Source: Anisakis pegreffii (Eukaryota; Nematoda; Chromadorea; Rhabditida; Anisakidae). From it: a stretch of 64,000 nucleotides of DNA. The DNA lies in assembly GCA_035041965.1 (NCBI GenBank), contig JAPYMA010000114.1, positions 1 to 64,000 on the forward strand. The letters are read 5' to 3'. Shown here in pieces: positions 46,801 through 61,800 of the stretch. Numbering within the stretch: the stretch's first letter is position 1; each line of letters opens with the position of its first letter. Under the pieces are notes generated by a model. The model did no database searches and was not told where the DNA came from. It saw only the letters and a program-made list of their open reading frames with translations. The translations under genes and the position numbers were made by a program.

Positions 46801-49800
46801 TCACATGATATGCGGCCAGATCATCATTATTTCAGAACACTTTAATTCCGAGCGATTTGAGCGTTAGCATTGCAATTGAAGGAAACTCTCGAAAATTCCT
46901 CAGTCAGTGATGTGGAAGGTCGGAAACGAAAGTTTTGTGTGGACTTGAAATTTTTCAAAAATTTATCATTTGATGAATAAGGTTCCGACGAGAAATTGCC
47001 ACCGCAGGATTATTCAATGAAAAGGCGTTAGTCGTGCGCAAAAAAAATTCGTTCAAACTTGAAACGAACGTCAAAAAATGTTTCATTTCGAATGAATCGC
47101 TGGGCAAAAATGATTACAATTTCAAAACAAACAAAACACAAACGAATAAATCATAACGCATTCTCAGTCCCTTAATCATAAATTCGTATGGAATGCAGCA
47201 AATAATTTCGTCTTCACTTCCATATCACTGCTGTTTGTGATGCTGCTCGGGTGATAACCAAAGTCACATGATGCAAACAACAACAAAAAAAGAATTCATT
47301 ACTATTAAGAATCATCAAATCATTTCGCAACGCTTTCATCCACCAAATTCATTAGGATATAGTTTCATTATAATAAGCAACAACAAAAAATTGAATGCAA
47401 ATGAATGAAATATTAAAGCTGGAACGCCGCAATTAAGCAACTGAACAAACAAACAAAATCGATCGCCATCACATTATGAGTGTGCCTCATCGATGCTGAT
47501 AAGAAAGAATCGTTCTAATGGCGCCGATTATGTCAACTCGTCTTTCGTGAACATTTTGAATGAACTAGAACTGAGCGCATGCACAAATAAGGCTAACGAC
47601 ATTTTGAAAGCAAACGTGCATTCAGCAGCAGCATGATGAAAGTGACTGACTCACGTTACATTTGAAAGTATATTTTAATTACGTTTGCAAATAAATGCCA
47701 TTGAAGTCATCAAAACTTTTCAGAGAATACTGTTTCAGAGAATCACAGCAATCAATTGCAAGTAAATCAATTTTTCAGAGAATCACAGCAATCAATCGCA
47801 AATTCACCGAACACTCGTCATTCGGATACTGTTCGAGTTCATCTTATATATTGTTGCAGCTACCAAAGATTATATTACACTCAGAGAATCAACAACCACA
47901 CAGATGTCAACATTTTCAAAAAGCTGACAATAATATCAAATTCTAACAATCAAAAGAAATATTCAGATGTTCTTATAAGTGCTGATGTTTGATTCGATCG
48001 ACTATAAAGTCAAGATATATGTATAGAATGAGTAATGTTTTACTATTACTGAAACTGATCGAATGAATGACTGATTTTGTGAATGATGATGGTGTTTGCT
48101 TAAGAGTGAGTGAGTAAAAGTTACCAGATAAACAAATTGTGATCGTTTTTCACAACTGTTCTCATTTTCTATAAATGTTCTTATTGTTCATAAATTTTCT
48201 CAAATAAGCGTTTTCATCGGACTTTTGATAGTGCAGTTAGCAAGAAGACGGCAAATGATAAACGAAAATGAAGTCATCAATTTTTGATAACGCTTTCATG
48301 AAGGGCAAATTATCGGTGATGTCGGTAATGAATGCGGGAGGAAATCGGTGAAAGTTTTGTGCATTAAGTGCTAATGATTTCATTTCAGATGCTGAGAACC
48401 AAAAGAAACAAAAATATCATCGATCCATTACGACTCATGAATGGAGGCTGGTTATAGAAAAGTGCAGCAGTTGAAAGAACAGAAAAAAACCGAGGAGATT
48501 ACACAAAAGGAACGAAAATTGAATTCATCAAACAATTCGCACAATTAACTTGCTGTCAATGTCAAACAGAACAGAAATTATTAACAAATACACACGTATG
48601 GAGCAAAGAATAATAAAAAATAATAATAGCAATAATGATTCTAATAACAATAATAATAATAATAACATATGAATCATCATTATGAGTGAATGAGTGTTAA
48701 ATTGCACTTTCAGTGAGTCATTACATTCGCTTGTTCTTAAATGTACATTTTCATGAATGTGTCATTATTAGATGTGTTTACACTTGGGAAGGTGTCTCAC
48801 CTCTGTGTTTATTTATTTATTTATTCGATCGAATATAAACTTTTGAGTGCAAATCAAACAGGAATTCAAATGCATTGCAAAATTCTCACAGAATGTTGAA
48901 GAGAATAATCGTTAAATTCAAAAAAGAAACGAACGACATCGACAGCGACCGGAAGTAGTGGGTTGCACTGATGTGGACCAGAGAGAAAGAGAGTGCGCGG
49001 TCAAAAAGATGGTGAATAAGTAAAGTTGAGCGAATGCAACAGAGTTTAACTAAAGCCATTGAATGAACATCAAATGAGAACCAGAAATGAAACATTCTCA
49101 GCAAACAATGCTTAGTTATTTATCTTATTTCGTACAAATTCCACTGAACACAAAACTGATTAATCATCGCAATAATTCTGTCACGTTTTCGCAAGACGTT
49201 CCAATCGAATCGCTTTTGAACGAAACAATACGCTTGGCGCATGCTATGAGGGTTGAGAAGTTGAGAGGAACAGGGAGAAGACAATTTAACGTAGTGTATT
49301 GAGATTCGAAGGACAAATCAAGAAGCGATGTGTGCGAGAATGAATGGATGAGATGAATAATGCATGACGAGATGTTGATTAGCATTGAATCACATCAAAA
49401 AAGGATTCGATAAAAAAGTTGATCATAAGAAAGTGCAAAAGAACACAAGAATGGATATACATGTAAGTTGATAATCGAATCAAATGAAACGAACCTTCCA
49501 AGAGGACTTCGTCGCGCATGACTAACGGATGCATCCTGACGTGCTAGCTGATAACGTTCATCTGAAGTCGAACGACATGTCGATGTTGTGATCATCGTTG
49601 TGGAACGTCGACTGTGCCACGTCGGAGCTGTGAACGACTGTAATTTTGACGAATGAATTAATTTACCCTTCAATTAATGTTAACTAGTTCCAAATTTGAC
49701 CATTTGACATCAGTAATTGATGAAATCAGTTGGGGAGGGAGGCGGGGAGGGAGGGGTACATCGTGAGCAACACCAACAGACGACTGATGATGCGATCACA

Positions 49801-52800
49801 ATTTCGATAAAATAAGCTTATGCCTAGAGCACTTTGTTGTTATGCTACAAAATAAGTTCACTCATTTACGTCAAATCGAGTAAATAGAGGCTTTGGAAAA
49901 TCGCACGATCGTTCAAAAATGAGCACTATCGCGCGGTGATCGTACCAAGCGATTTGACCACCCTTCCCATCGAACTCCTTCAAAACGTGTTGACAGTCGG
50001 GTTGGACCAGCGCCGCATAGTGTTAAATACAGAAGTGACCAGAGACTGAGTGCACATGTGAGCTTAAGGTTGACTGAAGTCTAGCAATAGTTTAGGCTTA
50101 GTTGTTCGCTCAAGGCTAAGCCTAAGCCTCAGCTTGAATCAATTCGAACTTTTGAGTTTCCGAAAGTTTTCCACCAGCACCTCTCAGTCCTACCAATGCA
50201 AAAATTCCGAATAGCTCTTCCATTCACATTTCCTCATCGCCTCACATCACAGTGTCGTTTTTTTAAATGGATCGGCAATTAGAGTGCAACAGAATACGTT
50301 TTTGCATTGTTATGCACACACGAGGTGCAGAGTGCTGGTTGGTTGTTTGGTTGCATGACAAACACCGGAACAACGAATTTTAATGCATAAATGTAATACG
50401 GCTATTATTAATTTTTATGTGCAGAGAGTGCCCTGCAAATAGATATAAAAGCAAACAAACACGTAAATGAATGAATAAATAAGTAACGAAAATATGCATT
50501 AATACGTATATTTGTGTGTAAAGATGAATATTTAATGAAATATAAACATGTTATGTAAGAAAATATTAGAATGAAGGTGAGACTTAATGAGAGATAGAGA
50601 GAGTTAATTTACCGTGGCAGAGAAGTAATTTTTGGATGGAAGAACGAGCGCAGATGAGGATTTCGGGTCTGATGGAGGTATCGAAGCGGTGCTATTTGAT
50701 GAGACGTCTCCGTCCGAGAGCTCGGTGCTCACCTCTTGAATAACTTGTTTCGAATCCACGATCGCAAATCTGCAATCTTCCTCATTCAATACCTTAGTCT
50801 AATGAAATTCACTCATTCGAAATATTCACCGTTCAGTTCATGAATCGATCACCGTTCATGAGCTTTTGCATGAGAACACAACTAATTAATGACCATAAAA
50901 TTAATGAAACCTATCAGATTCAGTGGATACAGTATGCGTGTTATCTGGGCACGAGAATTAATCGCAACTTTTCGAAATAAATTATCGAATGATCAAATGA
51001 ATATGAGCACAAAGAAGAATAGAAGCAAAAGATAGCATGAGTGATACGGAATAACTGAATTTTATCAATCAAACTGCTTGTTCTGATTAATAATTGCATC
51101 AGGAAACAATACGAGGAAATATCAAAGCTGGATGCAAGCTACAGAAATATTTGAAATTCTCTGACTAGATGGCTAAATGAAACTAATGTTGAATGGAGAT
51201 AAACTGTTGAGTAAGTATTTGATGGTGACAATAGAAACTGTTGAAATTGTTTCGTTGTTTGAATTAGGTTTGACTGAAGGCGAGTGAGCGAGCGAATGCA
51301 CTGAGTGCTGCTCGAATTCGTTTATCAAAGTCGTCTCGAACAATCGAACTAGCCGCAAGATATAAATCATGGGCAGTGCGATTCAAATGCATGCAGTTAG
51401 TGGAGAATGATACATTTGCTTAGAGGATGTTTGTATGCACCGCGTTCTGCACTCAAGCATCAACCGCTTAAAATCGATTTAAATCCAAACTTGACGTTTG
51501 AAACGTTCAAAAACTTAGTGATTACTAATCATTCTGATAATTTTTATGTTGTCGTCAATGTGGAAGTGTACATCATGCGTCCGCCCCGTTTACTGAAATA
51601 CTTCTTGATCAATCAACTTATCTTGATCAAATATAATCATAAAGATCGCATGACACTCCCTAGCCCATTCAGTAACATAAAAGATTTGGTTTTAAGACAA
51701 CTGTCCCGGGATGACTGCTGCCACGACAAATTACCTGAAATTAATTGCGATAGAGAACTCCTCTTCATGACTGATCGCAGCCTTAATTGAGGTGAACCTC
51801 AGCCTAAACGTAAGCATTAACCTCGGTCCAAGCATCAAGCTCAGCCCGAGCCTGAGGTTTAACTACAGCCTAATGTTAAGCATCAACCTCAGTTCCAACC
51901 TAAGAGGAAGCCTAAGCCTAAGAATATAGTACACCAACACTGGTAGTAAGAATGATTGCAGTAACGATAGTAATGATTGGAGGAACTCATTTTCACGAAG
52001 GTAATTATCGTGACGGCGAGTTGGCGGGGAGTCTGTTGTCCGGAAGGCAGTCATCTTGAAAGTAGCTATCCCCGGGGGACGGTTACCCCTGGGGATAGTT
52101 ATCTGGGAGGCAGTTATCCTATAACGCAATTGTCCGTTGGCAGTTGTTCAGGGGTAGTTGTCTCGGGAGCAACTGATCGAATACCAAGGCATACTATCAA
52201 TCACAGTAAATTCACCACAAATCAACTCGTCGGTAGCAATACTAATAGTAAATGGTAATAGTAAGAAAAAACTAGAATGTTTGTACTGATCAGCCGCAAG
52301 ATACGCGTGAAGAATTGATGGAAAATGAAAGGTTATCATTTGGACCACATAATGGATTAAATTATTTGTATATGTAACGATCAAGAGAGCATTCTTTGAA
52401 TACGAAGTATAAAGATGAAACTAAGCTCAATTTAGCAGACAATTATATCAAGAGAAGTGGTGCTCTTTGATTCTCAAGTTTCATCTGCCAAACGCAAATT
52501 ATGCTGATTGCGAGATTTCGGCCGAATCACCATCCTCCTTTTCCCTTCCCATTGCAACATAATTTGGTAACTAACCCCTTTAATGACATAATAGAAAACA
52601 TTGCAAAGTTTTTTTTTCTTTGTTTCATTGAACCAATCCTTCTACGCGTCATATTCGTCCATTTGTGAATAATATGCCCTTCGTTGAGAAACGAATAAAA
52701 ACAATGTTATTTCTTACCAAATTTTCAGTCAAAAGTCTTGAAATGAGAGTCCTTTCTCATTCGATTATACGAAAAAGATAGCAATCGCTGCACAGGTAGG

Positions 52801-55800
52801 TTAAGGACAGATGTTTTGATGAAGTTTCAGTTTGAAAGTTACATGATTGATGTTATTTGGGAGGATGACTCGAAATTGATGTAATAAAATTTCATGCAAA
52901 ACATTGCTAGTTAATGAGATGAAAAGATCACTGAAAATAACATTCATTCTATCTGTTTTCGTCTACTTATTGCTTATTCATACCAGCAATAATCAAATAT
53001 AATACGTATGCTAGAATGAATTTGTAAAATATATTTACCCCACAGAGGTTTATCATTCATTCGAAAAATAAAATGCTCAAATTTTATAAATATTTTACAA
53101 CTGCTGAGGAAACATAATTAAGTTGCATAGGCACAAACAAAAAACTGATATTTAATGATAACAAGCAGAGATGTTTGCCTAAACATACATATTCATAGGT
53201 TGAACTGTTGAAGGTGGTTGTGTGGAAAATAAATGAAGTATTTGTAAAGTATTTGAAAATTGTGAATAAATAGAGTGAACGATTGAGTGTTAAAAACACG
53301 GCTAAGTAAGAATAAACTAAAATATAAATGCGGATGAATTAAAACAAATACAACCTGATCAAAACCGGATTTTAATGATTAATTAATTGTGATTATATTA
53401 GTACAAATTATTTGTTGCTATTCGGTAAACTGAATCCACTATTTATGGCAAACAGCAACTAACTTCTTATGAATAATATTTTTCGAAAAAGTTACTTGCA
53501 TTGGCGATGACATTTGAAATCACCATCAAAACACTCCGAAAAAAATTGCTTACAATAAAGGACGCAATGAATGGAATAGTGAGATAAGGTGTGATATTCG
53601 AGTGCATTTATTACAGTTTGAAAGACTCACTAATTCAGACGATATTAGAGTGAGTGATCGTAGCAAATGAATCAAAACAGAAAACGAAACTGGTTGACGG
53701 AATTGATGAATGGATGGAATGAATTAATGTGAATGCGGTGTTGTTGACACGCAATTCGATTCCACGAAGGAGCTTGCAATAAAATCGGTTCGAGAGTTTA
53801 ATTAATTTCCACTGTTGTGAAGCCAACAAAGAAACTTTCAACCTTTGCGTTCAAAAGATGTCTTTTAAATGAAACTTTCAATGAATATATTAAAAGACTG
53901 AAACTTTAGAGTTTCAAATGAAAGACTGAGGAAATTCGCGTGACGCAAAAGAAGCACTTTCAAATCGATATCACTGAAAAATTCAGATTTCGCTAAGCGG
54001 TGAAACTGATCAATGTGACCGAAATCTTCCAAGAATATACTATGTGACGAAATGATCACAATGAATCAACGAATCAAATAGTTAGTCGTTTCGTTCACTA
54101 TTTCTTGCAGTAATCTCAAAATATTATCGCTCCCCTTTTGAAGGGAATCAATAACTCAGAAAAACGATAATAATAATAATAATGACAAGTATCTCACACG
54201 CAAACGCTCGAATAATTTTGCCCGCAGAAATATTTATTCGATTAAATAATTTTTATGATGGGAAGAATACAGCGAAGAGGACGGTGATAAGTTAAGAAAT
54301 GATAAACGATATCTCATTATTTGAATGCATTGAAGAATTGTTCTTAGAGAAGAAGCAGGCAATGAACGAACCAATCACTTATTCCAACCAGAATGTGCTA
54401 TTTTCGTATCTGGAAGCAGCAATTCATTTCTTTCGATGCTTTTATATCATTCAGCTTTAAATGATCAAAAATGTCCAGTCTATAATAATGCAAAAAAACA
54501 GTCGACGACTGTCTGAATAGGTGTTGGATTACGGATAAGACAACTGAAATATTTGAAAAATCCTTGAGATGTAAGAGAACAAATATGAAAAAATGACAAC
54601 ATCAAATCCGATGACAATGTCTGAAGAATTTTTGTGGTCGTGAGCAGCAAATTCAAACGTTTGCTTATAAGTGAAATTTCGTTTCATATTTGTAGTGATT
54701 GATTGTACTAGATTCATGTATGAGTAACGAAAGCAATTTCATGATGAAATTACGATGCATTAAGTGCAGATTATAACCCAAAAACGGGATTTATAAGTGA
54801 CAAATCATCGAATCGTCATCGTGATTAGCGAATTCTGAATATATTTGGCGACAAGAACAAGAAAAAAGAATACTTGCTGAATATTATTACCATTGTGAAA
54901 TAGAGGAATGAGAAGAGGTAGCATGTAATGTCATTGTTATGATGAGGGCATCACTCACCTTGCACGTCGAATTTTTACCGATAATTGTGCGTCTTCAGAA
55001 AGTTGCTTTTGATTCATCATCAATTCAGTGCTTGAGGAATAACAAGAAACGCAGAAAAACATTCTATTTCATAAGAAGTCAAATAATAACCATACATAAT
55101 AGTAATAGTAATAACAATAACAGTAATGCTGATGATGACACTGATGATGACTAATACATTTGCAGTAAGTAATGAACTGAAATGAAATCAACTCAATTTT
55201 GAACTCCAAATCAAATTCGGTTTGAAAGAAGTTTCATTTAGATTTAGATAATGAAACAAATTTTTTCTTGTTAAATTTGTAATCGTATCCAATAGCAAAA
55301 TCAAATTTGATTGTTCCACATCATTGCATTCATTGGTTATGTTGAGTTCTTACTTGAACAAGGGTTGTTTGAGTTGTTTATTAAGGAATGTTTCAAATAG
55401 AAGTTGATGAAGAGAGAAGACGAACGAGAAAACGAAAATCAAACTGATGAGAGGAGGGTAGTAGTTGAGGCAGATGAATTCAGCGAATACCTTCGTGAAT
55501 GAACGCACGTTACCTTCATTGAATGAACGCAAATTCGAGCGAGAACATTCATTCGGAAATGTTCGAAAAAGTGATGCGTTCACTATGTTATTATGAACAT
55601 TCACATTCTTATCTGATGCTCAAACCTCCCTCCTCCTTAAGTGCTGACCTTATAAATTAAACATTTCTAACAGCCATCGTCGATTTCAGTTTCATGTCCG
55701 CATATAAAAGTGGCAATCTCGTTCCATGAGTAAAACAATTAGTGGTTATTGCAGAAGTGGGAACAATTAATTCTTCACACCACACAAATTCATGAATATA

Positions 55801-58800
55801 TAGAATTTGTTCATTTTTTCGTTAAAAATTGGCTGAAAATGTTGATTTACAGTAAATGTTTCACATATAGTTTAGACATATCAAAAGTTGAGAGGTGGAC
55901 ATCGAATTTCGCTTACAGATGCTTTCGTACGTTTATTTCAACTCGAATTGATCAACAGATACCGAATTGATCGGCAAATATTCATTGTAGTTGCAAATAT
56001 TCGTTTCTACTCGAAAGATCCAGCCTTATTGTCGTTTGCAAAAGTGACACTTTTGGTCGCATTAGTGAGAGTATCGATCACAAGAACACCACTAATATTT
56101 ACAAAAAACAATAATAATAATTGTCTTTGCCAGCTTTCGTAAGAATTTTTAAATTTTGGCCAAGCTAGCATTCGATTCTAATTCGACAATTCGTATTCTA
56201 AATTTGGCTAATAATAAGCTAGCATTCGCAATATGGGTCATACAAAAGAGCGAATCATTGAAACTACACATGTATATGTTCACATTCATTCAATTGGTAT
56301 ATGGAGTATAGGTGTATAATTAATAATTAATTTAAAAACAAAACATATCAGTCATCCAATCTGCAGATCATAATCTTCGTTTGTGTTATTGCTGCCAACA
56401 TTAACAACATTTTCTGTAATGTCAGTAACATTCCTGTTCATGTCCAAAACGCGTGTCAACAACACACCAGAATTCACGCAAACCACCCAATCCCATAGAG
56501 TGTTGGATGTACCTGGCAAAAACACCCCATTAAATGCAAAACACAGACATTCTCGAAAGCACAGATTTGTTAACAGCTGATCTGAATTAGTGATCGCAAT
56601 GAACTGGTATCATGTTAACAAAGACGCTTGCAACCACGCTCCAATAATCCGCACCGGTTGATTCGTAGTAATCATCAGTCTAAGCTGAGACCTAAACATG
56701 AGGTCTAAGCCGGGGATTAAACCGAATTCTAAGTAAAGCGATGAAAGAATGGGCCGTGGGCGTAATGATCGAAGCTATATCAACGTCAGGCGAAGATAAT
56801 GTGGCATGTACTGAGTTGAGCGGATGTTTTAAATGTCTGGAATACGTTCAACTATCGCTAACTCTCTTCGTTCGAGGTGATAATATTCCGACGAAGTATC
56901 AGATCGCTAATGAAAATGCTATGCAAGTTTTGAAAGTGTTCAAGGATATCGAAAAACGAACTGAACGATATCGATGCTGAAAGAAGCTCACTGATATGCA
57001 GTCATCACCACATATACACCGTTTGTCTGCAGTTATTATCCAACGTTAAAGCTCTCGATCCCTTCCCCACTGACTTAATCATCACTTTCATTCATCACCG
57101 ACATCACACAAAAAATAGCAATTTTCCATTACCATTTTTATTCCACCCTCTCAACATTATTTCAATAGCACCACAGTGCCATTTAACAATTTCATTTGCA
57201 TGAGACTAAAATTCATTTCAAGCGCACATACGAGTACTTTGAAATGTATCATTATAAATGCATATTCCATTATATATTATGATATCGTATTAATGAAATA
57301 CTAACGTTTATTATCGTTATCACATTTATTCTAGAGTTCAATCTAGACTTCGATTAAGTTCAATTTCATGTCACAAATCGAAGAGATTTGACCGTCATTC
57401 ACTATGAATCTACTAAACCAGTAACTGTAGCATTGAATCCATAAATTGAATAATATGTGAGATATTCCAGGAAGAGATGAAGGGAAGAAACTCATAGACA
57501 ATTAAAAATTAGTTCCATTTTTTGGAAATCTATTCAATATGTGATGTTGTTTTTGTGTTTCTGTTCACATTAACGAAAATATCATTTCACAAAAACTTAA
57601 ACTGAATAATGCGACGAATGAAATAATTTCATTCTTTGAGAATAATTTTTGACTGAGTTAAATCAGAACATTTAATTAATGACGAATTTTTGCAGAAGAC
57701 TGAGCATCCACAAGTGCTATTTTGATCAAATTAATCATCTCAGTAATTCTCTTCACGCATTAATTCATCCGATCACACAACTCCTCTAGTTATAAAAACA
57801 ATTTATATTTTTAAACGTACAATACATTTTAATGGCATCATTAGTTTTCGAGAAGACGACAGTCATTTTACATAGTGTTAGAATCAGCAATCTGCTTTAT
57901 TCAATGCAATAAATGGACGAATATTAAATCGAGTAATCGACGTATGCTAATGGCAGTCGTAATAATAATGATAACAATATCTCTCCAACTTATAGTGGTC
58001 GATCCCATCGGAAGTGAACTGTTCGAACGGAGAATCAATAACCCTTCGAATAGAAATAGAAACGCGTAGGCAGTTATGATTATATGAATAGATAAATATT
58101 ATGGCGTGATGACTGTGCTGGATGCCTGATTATGATTATATTGTGCCTCATGCGAGGCTCTCATTCATGCATCTGTATCTGCATCACGATTCTTCTACAA
58201 TACAATCAATTGGTTGTTTGCATAAGGCTTACATAACCGGATGCTGTTGACGAGTCAGAACAAACATTTCATGAGGTTCATGAGAAGGTACAAAGAAGTG
58301 GGCATGAGTGATAAGAAAAACTGAATTTATCATCGAGCATAACCTCGCTAGCAATGAACGATTCAATACGTATGTGCAGACACCCTTTTTTGGTTAAGTT
58401 CTCATTTTTAAGCGAATGATGTAAACAACGCATAACACAAAAGCAACTCGAAACAACAAATAAAATTTATAAAAATACAGAAACATGTGGGACGGGCACG
58501 AAGGTTGTGTCAACATTTAATAAAATAACAGGAATTACGTTGATTATGATCAATGATTGAGCTTATTAGCAACAAATTTTCATGCGTATGCTCTTATACT
58601 AGTAAATACGAGTTTCGAAAAGAATGATATCAACGCATAGCTATCGTGCAATATCCATGCACCTAACATTGCTCAAAATATTAAATTATTTTTTGCGGAA
58701 TAACACAAAAACAAACACTGAATGTGATAATTGCATAGAATGAACAACATACGTTCATGCCGTTTACAAATTCATACGCACATGTGAAATGTGTAAGGAG

Positions 58801-61800
58801 TGAGTGAATGTATCCATCCAGTTATCCATCCAACTATGGATATATACATATGTGTAAATGTGCGTTGAGAGTCGAGAATATAAAGAGCACTCGATAATAC
58901 AGCACTATTCAACATAACCTTTTATCAGTCCACTCAATACTCTTTCGGTTCGTTGATTGTGCCTCTAATATACATTATCGATTTTAAAAAAGCCCGTTAC
59001 CACAAAAAGCACACTCATTTACAGCGGAACATATTCCTCCACTTGGCTACCTCCTACTTACTCTAAAACGCTATTAATTCATTGATAAGCATCGAATGTA
59101 TTATCTATGCAATGGATGGCTCATCCACTTACAATCACTTGCTCAAGTATAATACATTCGGCACTTGTACAGCTCAACGTCAAGTTTTAGCAATAAGAAA
59201 ATAAGCGTATGAAATTACAGTCAGTACTTTCGCATGATGATAGATTTCAATTAAGTGATACGAAAATGGAACGCAATTATATGTGACAATTCGATCTGAA
59301 TGATGCTATTAACTGTAACGCATTATTAGCTATTAAAAATCTCGCAGTGTTTATGACTGGGTACTTCCCAATAACGGATTCACAGTCTCCCCTTTTCACT
59401 AGAATAATTTGCTTTAGTAATTCTCGGAAGATTCAATGATACGATTGAGAGGTGGCTGTAGCCTAGCAAAATTCAACGAGTGGTCACAAGAAACACAAAT
59501 TTATGATCACATTTTGCCCATACATCCATAATCAGCAGGCAATTTCTCCTCGGATGCAAATGAGTAGTTAGTTATGAGATTCTTTAATAGAATTAGGTCG
59601 ACGGTCATCAATCGAAATTGAAAATGGCAGATCGTCGATAGCCTAGGAAAATCGAATGTCAGTGGCCACCGATTGAAAACCAGAAAGATCTTGTTCGTGG
59701 CCTCCGAAGGTCCTGACATTCAACGCATGTCTGCTGGTGATCATTGATCAACATGTGCGCATATCTATTGCTGAATGTTCGCATTGCCATGATGATCACG
59801 TGACATGGAAGTTTTATTTTCGGAAGTTTCATCTTTGAAAGTTCCACTTCCCGAGGGTTCAACCATGTATATTTCAGTCCTCCAGGCTTCGCTCTAGTGC
59901 AAAAATCTCCCAAAGGCGAAACTTCTGGGGACGAATTGCTGCGGACAAAACTTCCATAAACCGGTGGCCACCGACCGTAACGAAGGCCACTTATCTGCTG
60001 ATGGCCACTAACCGAAAGTTACCGAGAATCAACTCGGTAACCGAAAGTTACTAAGAATCAACTTTTTTTTGTCGGTGGCCACCGAAAAAGTCTGTTACTT
60101 CCTAACTCCACTCCTGAACAGGCATCTGGAGTTGGTAATTGCAAGCATTCGATAAGAGAATGGAATGCAATTATATACGACAGTGCGATCTGAATGATGC
60201 TATTAACTGTAACGTATTATTGGCTGCAAATAGCTCGATCAAGAGGCTCGCAATATCAGAGCACAAAATGATGAACACAGTAAAAACTATAGTATTTCGA
60301 CGAAACAGTACAGAAGGATTAATTTTCTTTCAAAATCGTCTTCAGCGAAAGTTTGTCCAAATTTTCATGGATACCCTTGAAAAGGACAGACACCGCAGGA
60401 GATGAGACTTCAGTCAGAGCCCTGAATGTTCCATAGCACTGATTCTGCCAGGTGAATAAAAATATGATTAAGTGCCAGTCTTTGAACGAGGTGCGATCAG
60501 CTGTTTCAATCAAAAACATCTCTTTTGCCGATTCGTTTTGGATGACTATTTCTTATATCAATCATATTAACGTAAATATGTACGATAAGCAAAAAAAACC
60601 CAATCTGAAACAATCGAATTCCACTGAAAATGATAGGTTACACAAGGCATGTAGATTGGTTTGAATGGTTAACACGAAACAACATCGATATAAAAGAACA
60701 AGCCTCGAGAAAAGAGCCTAAGCCTAGCTCACTTGGATAGCCATAGAAGTAAGTATCTATAGAGACTAGTGTTCGTATCAGACTGAAGAGTTGAACATTG
60801 ATCCAGACATTGAAGTAGTGGTGTAAGCATGTTGGCTGAGACATACGAATTCAGTTGATCATCGAAATCATTCTCCATGCGAGTCAGTGGAATGAAAAGC
60901 AGAGTAGAGGAGTGAGTTGCTGGTGTGGTAGTGTTTAGGAATTTAAGTGGAGGGAATGAATATGAGGCTGGATATGCCAAATACGATGCATATGTGTAGC
61001 GATTGGATTTTACACAGGATATACGAGGAGAGATATAAGCTCAGCTTGTTGATGCAGCAAAGCAGCAAATGATCGAGTTAGTTTCGTTGATAGTGTTGCT
61101 TGCGTTCGCTTTCACTTCATGAAAGCTCAGTGCGCAATTTATAGTTTATAGCAGTAATGATAGCGTGAATAATTCTATGTATGTAATATTGAATGTTAGC
61201 GTACGTTTAGTGATGTGGAAGGCGTTTGTAGTGAGAAGTATTTATTCGTGAGAGTGTACATTAAAGGATTATTGAGTGACATTGTGCGTTTCTCGATTCA
61301 CAATTAAGTGCCAGTCTTTGTTGTACCTGAAGTCATCTGTTGCTTAATCTGCATTGTTGCAACCGCACTTCATGTTCATCTTCTCGCTCCTTTACGAACA
61401 AATGCATACACACAGATCTGTTCTAGAATTGACTTCTTTTTTTTCGGACGGACTTCTTTTTTCTCTCTTTTCCCAGAACTCTTTTCAAGTTTTTCAAGGT
61501 CAGTGTTTTCAAAAAAAAAATTCCTTGAGAACTCTATCTCCGTAGTTGCTCAGAGAGGACAGATTTCTCAAGCAAAATTTTGGACTAGAATCACCGCGAA
61601 CGGGAATTTTCATCTTCGCTAACTCAGTGCTGATGTTCCAAAGCAGTGAAAGTGTAGACCCAATGCTCCACGTAGACTCGCCATTCAAACAATGAATAGT
61701 GCTTCTCGGGTTGGACAAGTAAACTTGTGAAGACAATCTTTCAGAACAAATATATCGACATTGTTAAAGTTTATCATTTTTATCGATTGTATAACATGGC

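Larger units (their letters stand above)
36087..49494. other. tir-1 intron, 13.4 kb, holding an alternative first exon
   Basis: Huge intron separating the upstream N-terminal exons from the linker exon. It contains the alternative exon at 43081-43220, an unassigned GC-richer open frame at 39610-39969, a plus-strand frame at 40595-40834 and simple AAT repeats near 44880-44924. The rest is featureless AT-rich DNA. Confidence 0.7.

Noticed and set aside
46375..46845. Three overlapping plus-strand frames of 65-74 codons
   Set aside because: Overlapping frames without splice sites, conserved residues or coding bias.
59659..59913. Minus-strand frame with repeated KLPKIKLP residues
   Set aside because: The repeats come from degenerate GAAACTTCC-type DNA motifs in the decayed repeat cluster.
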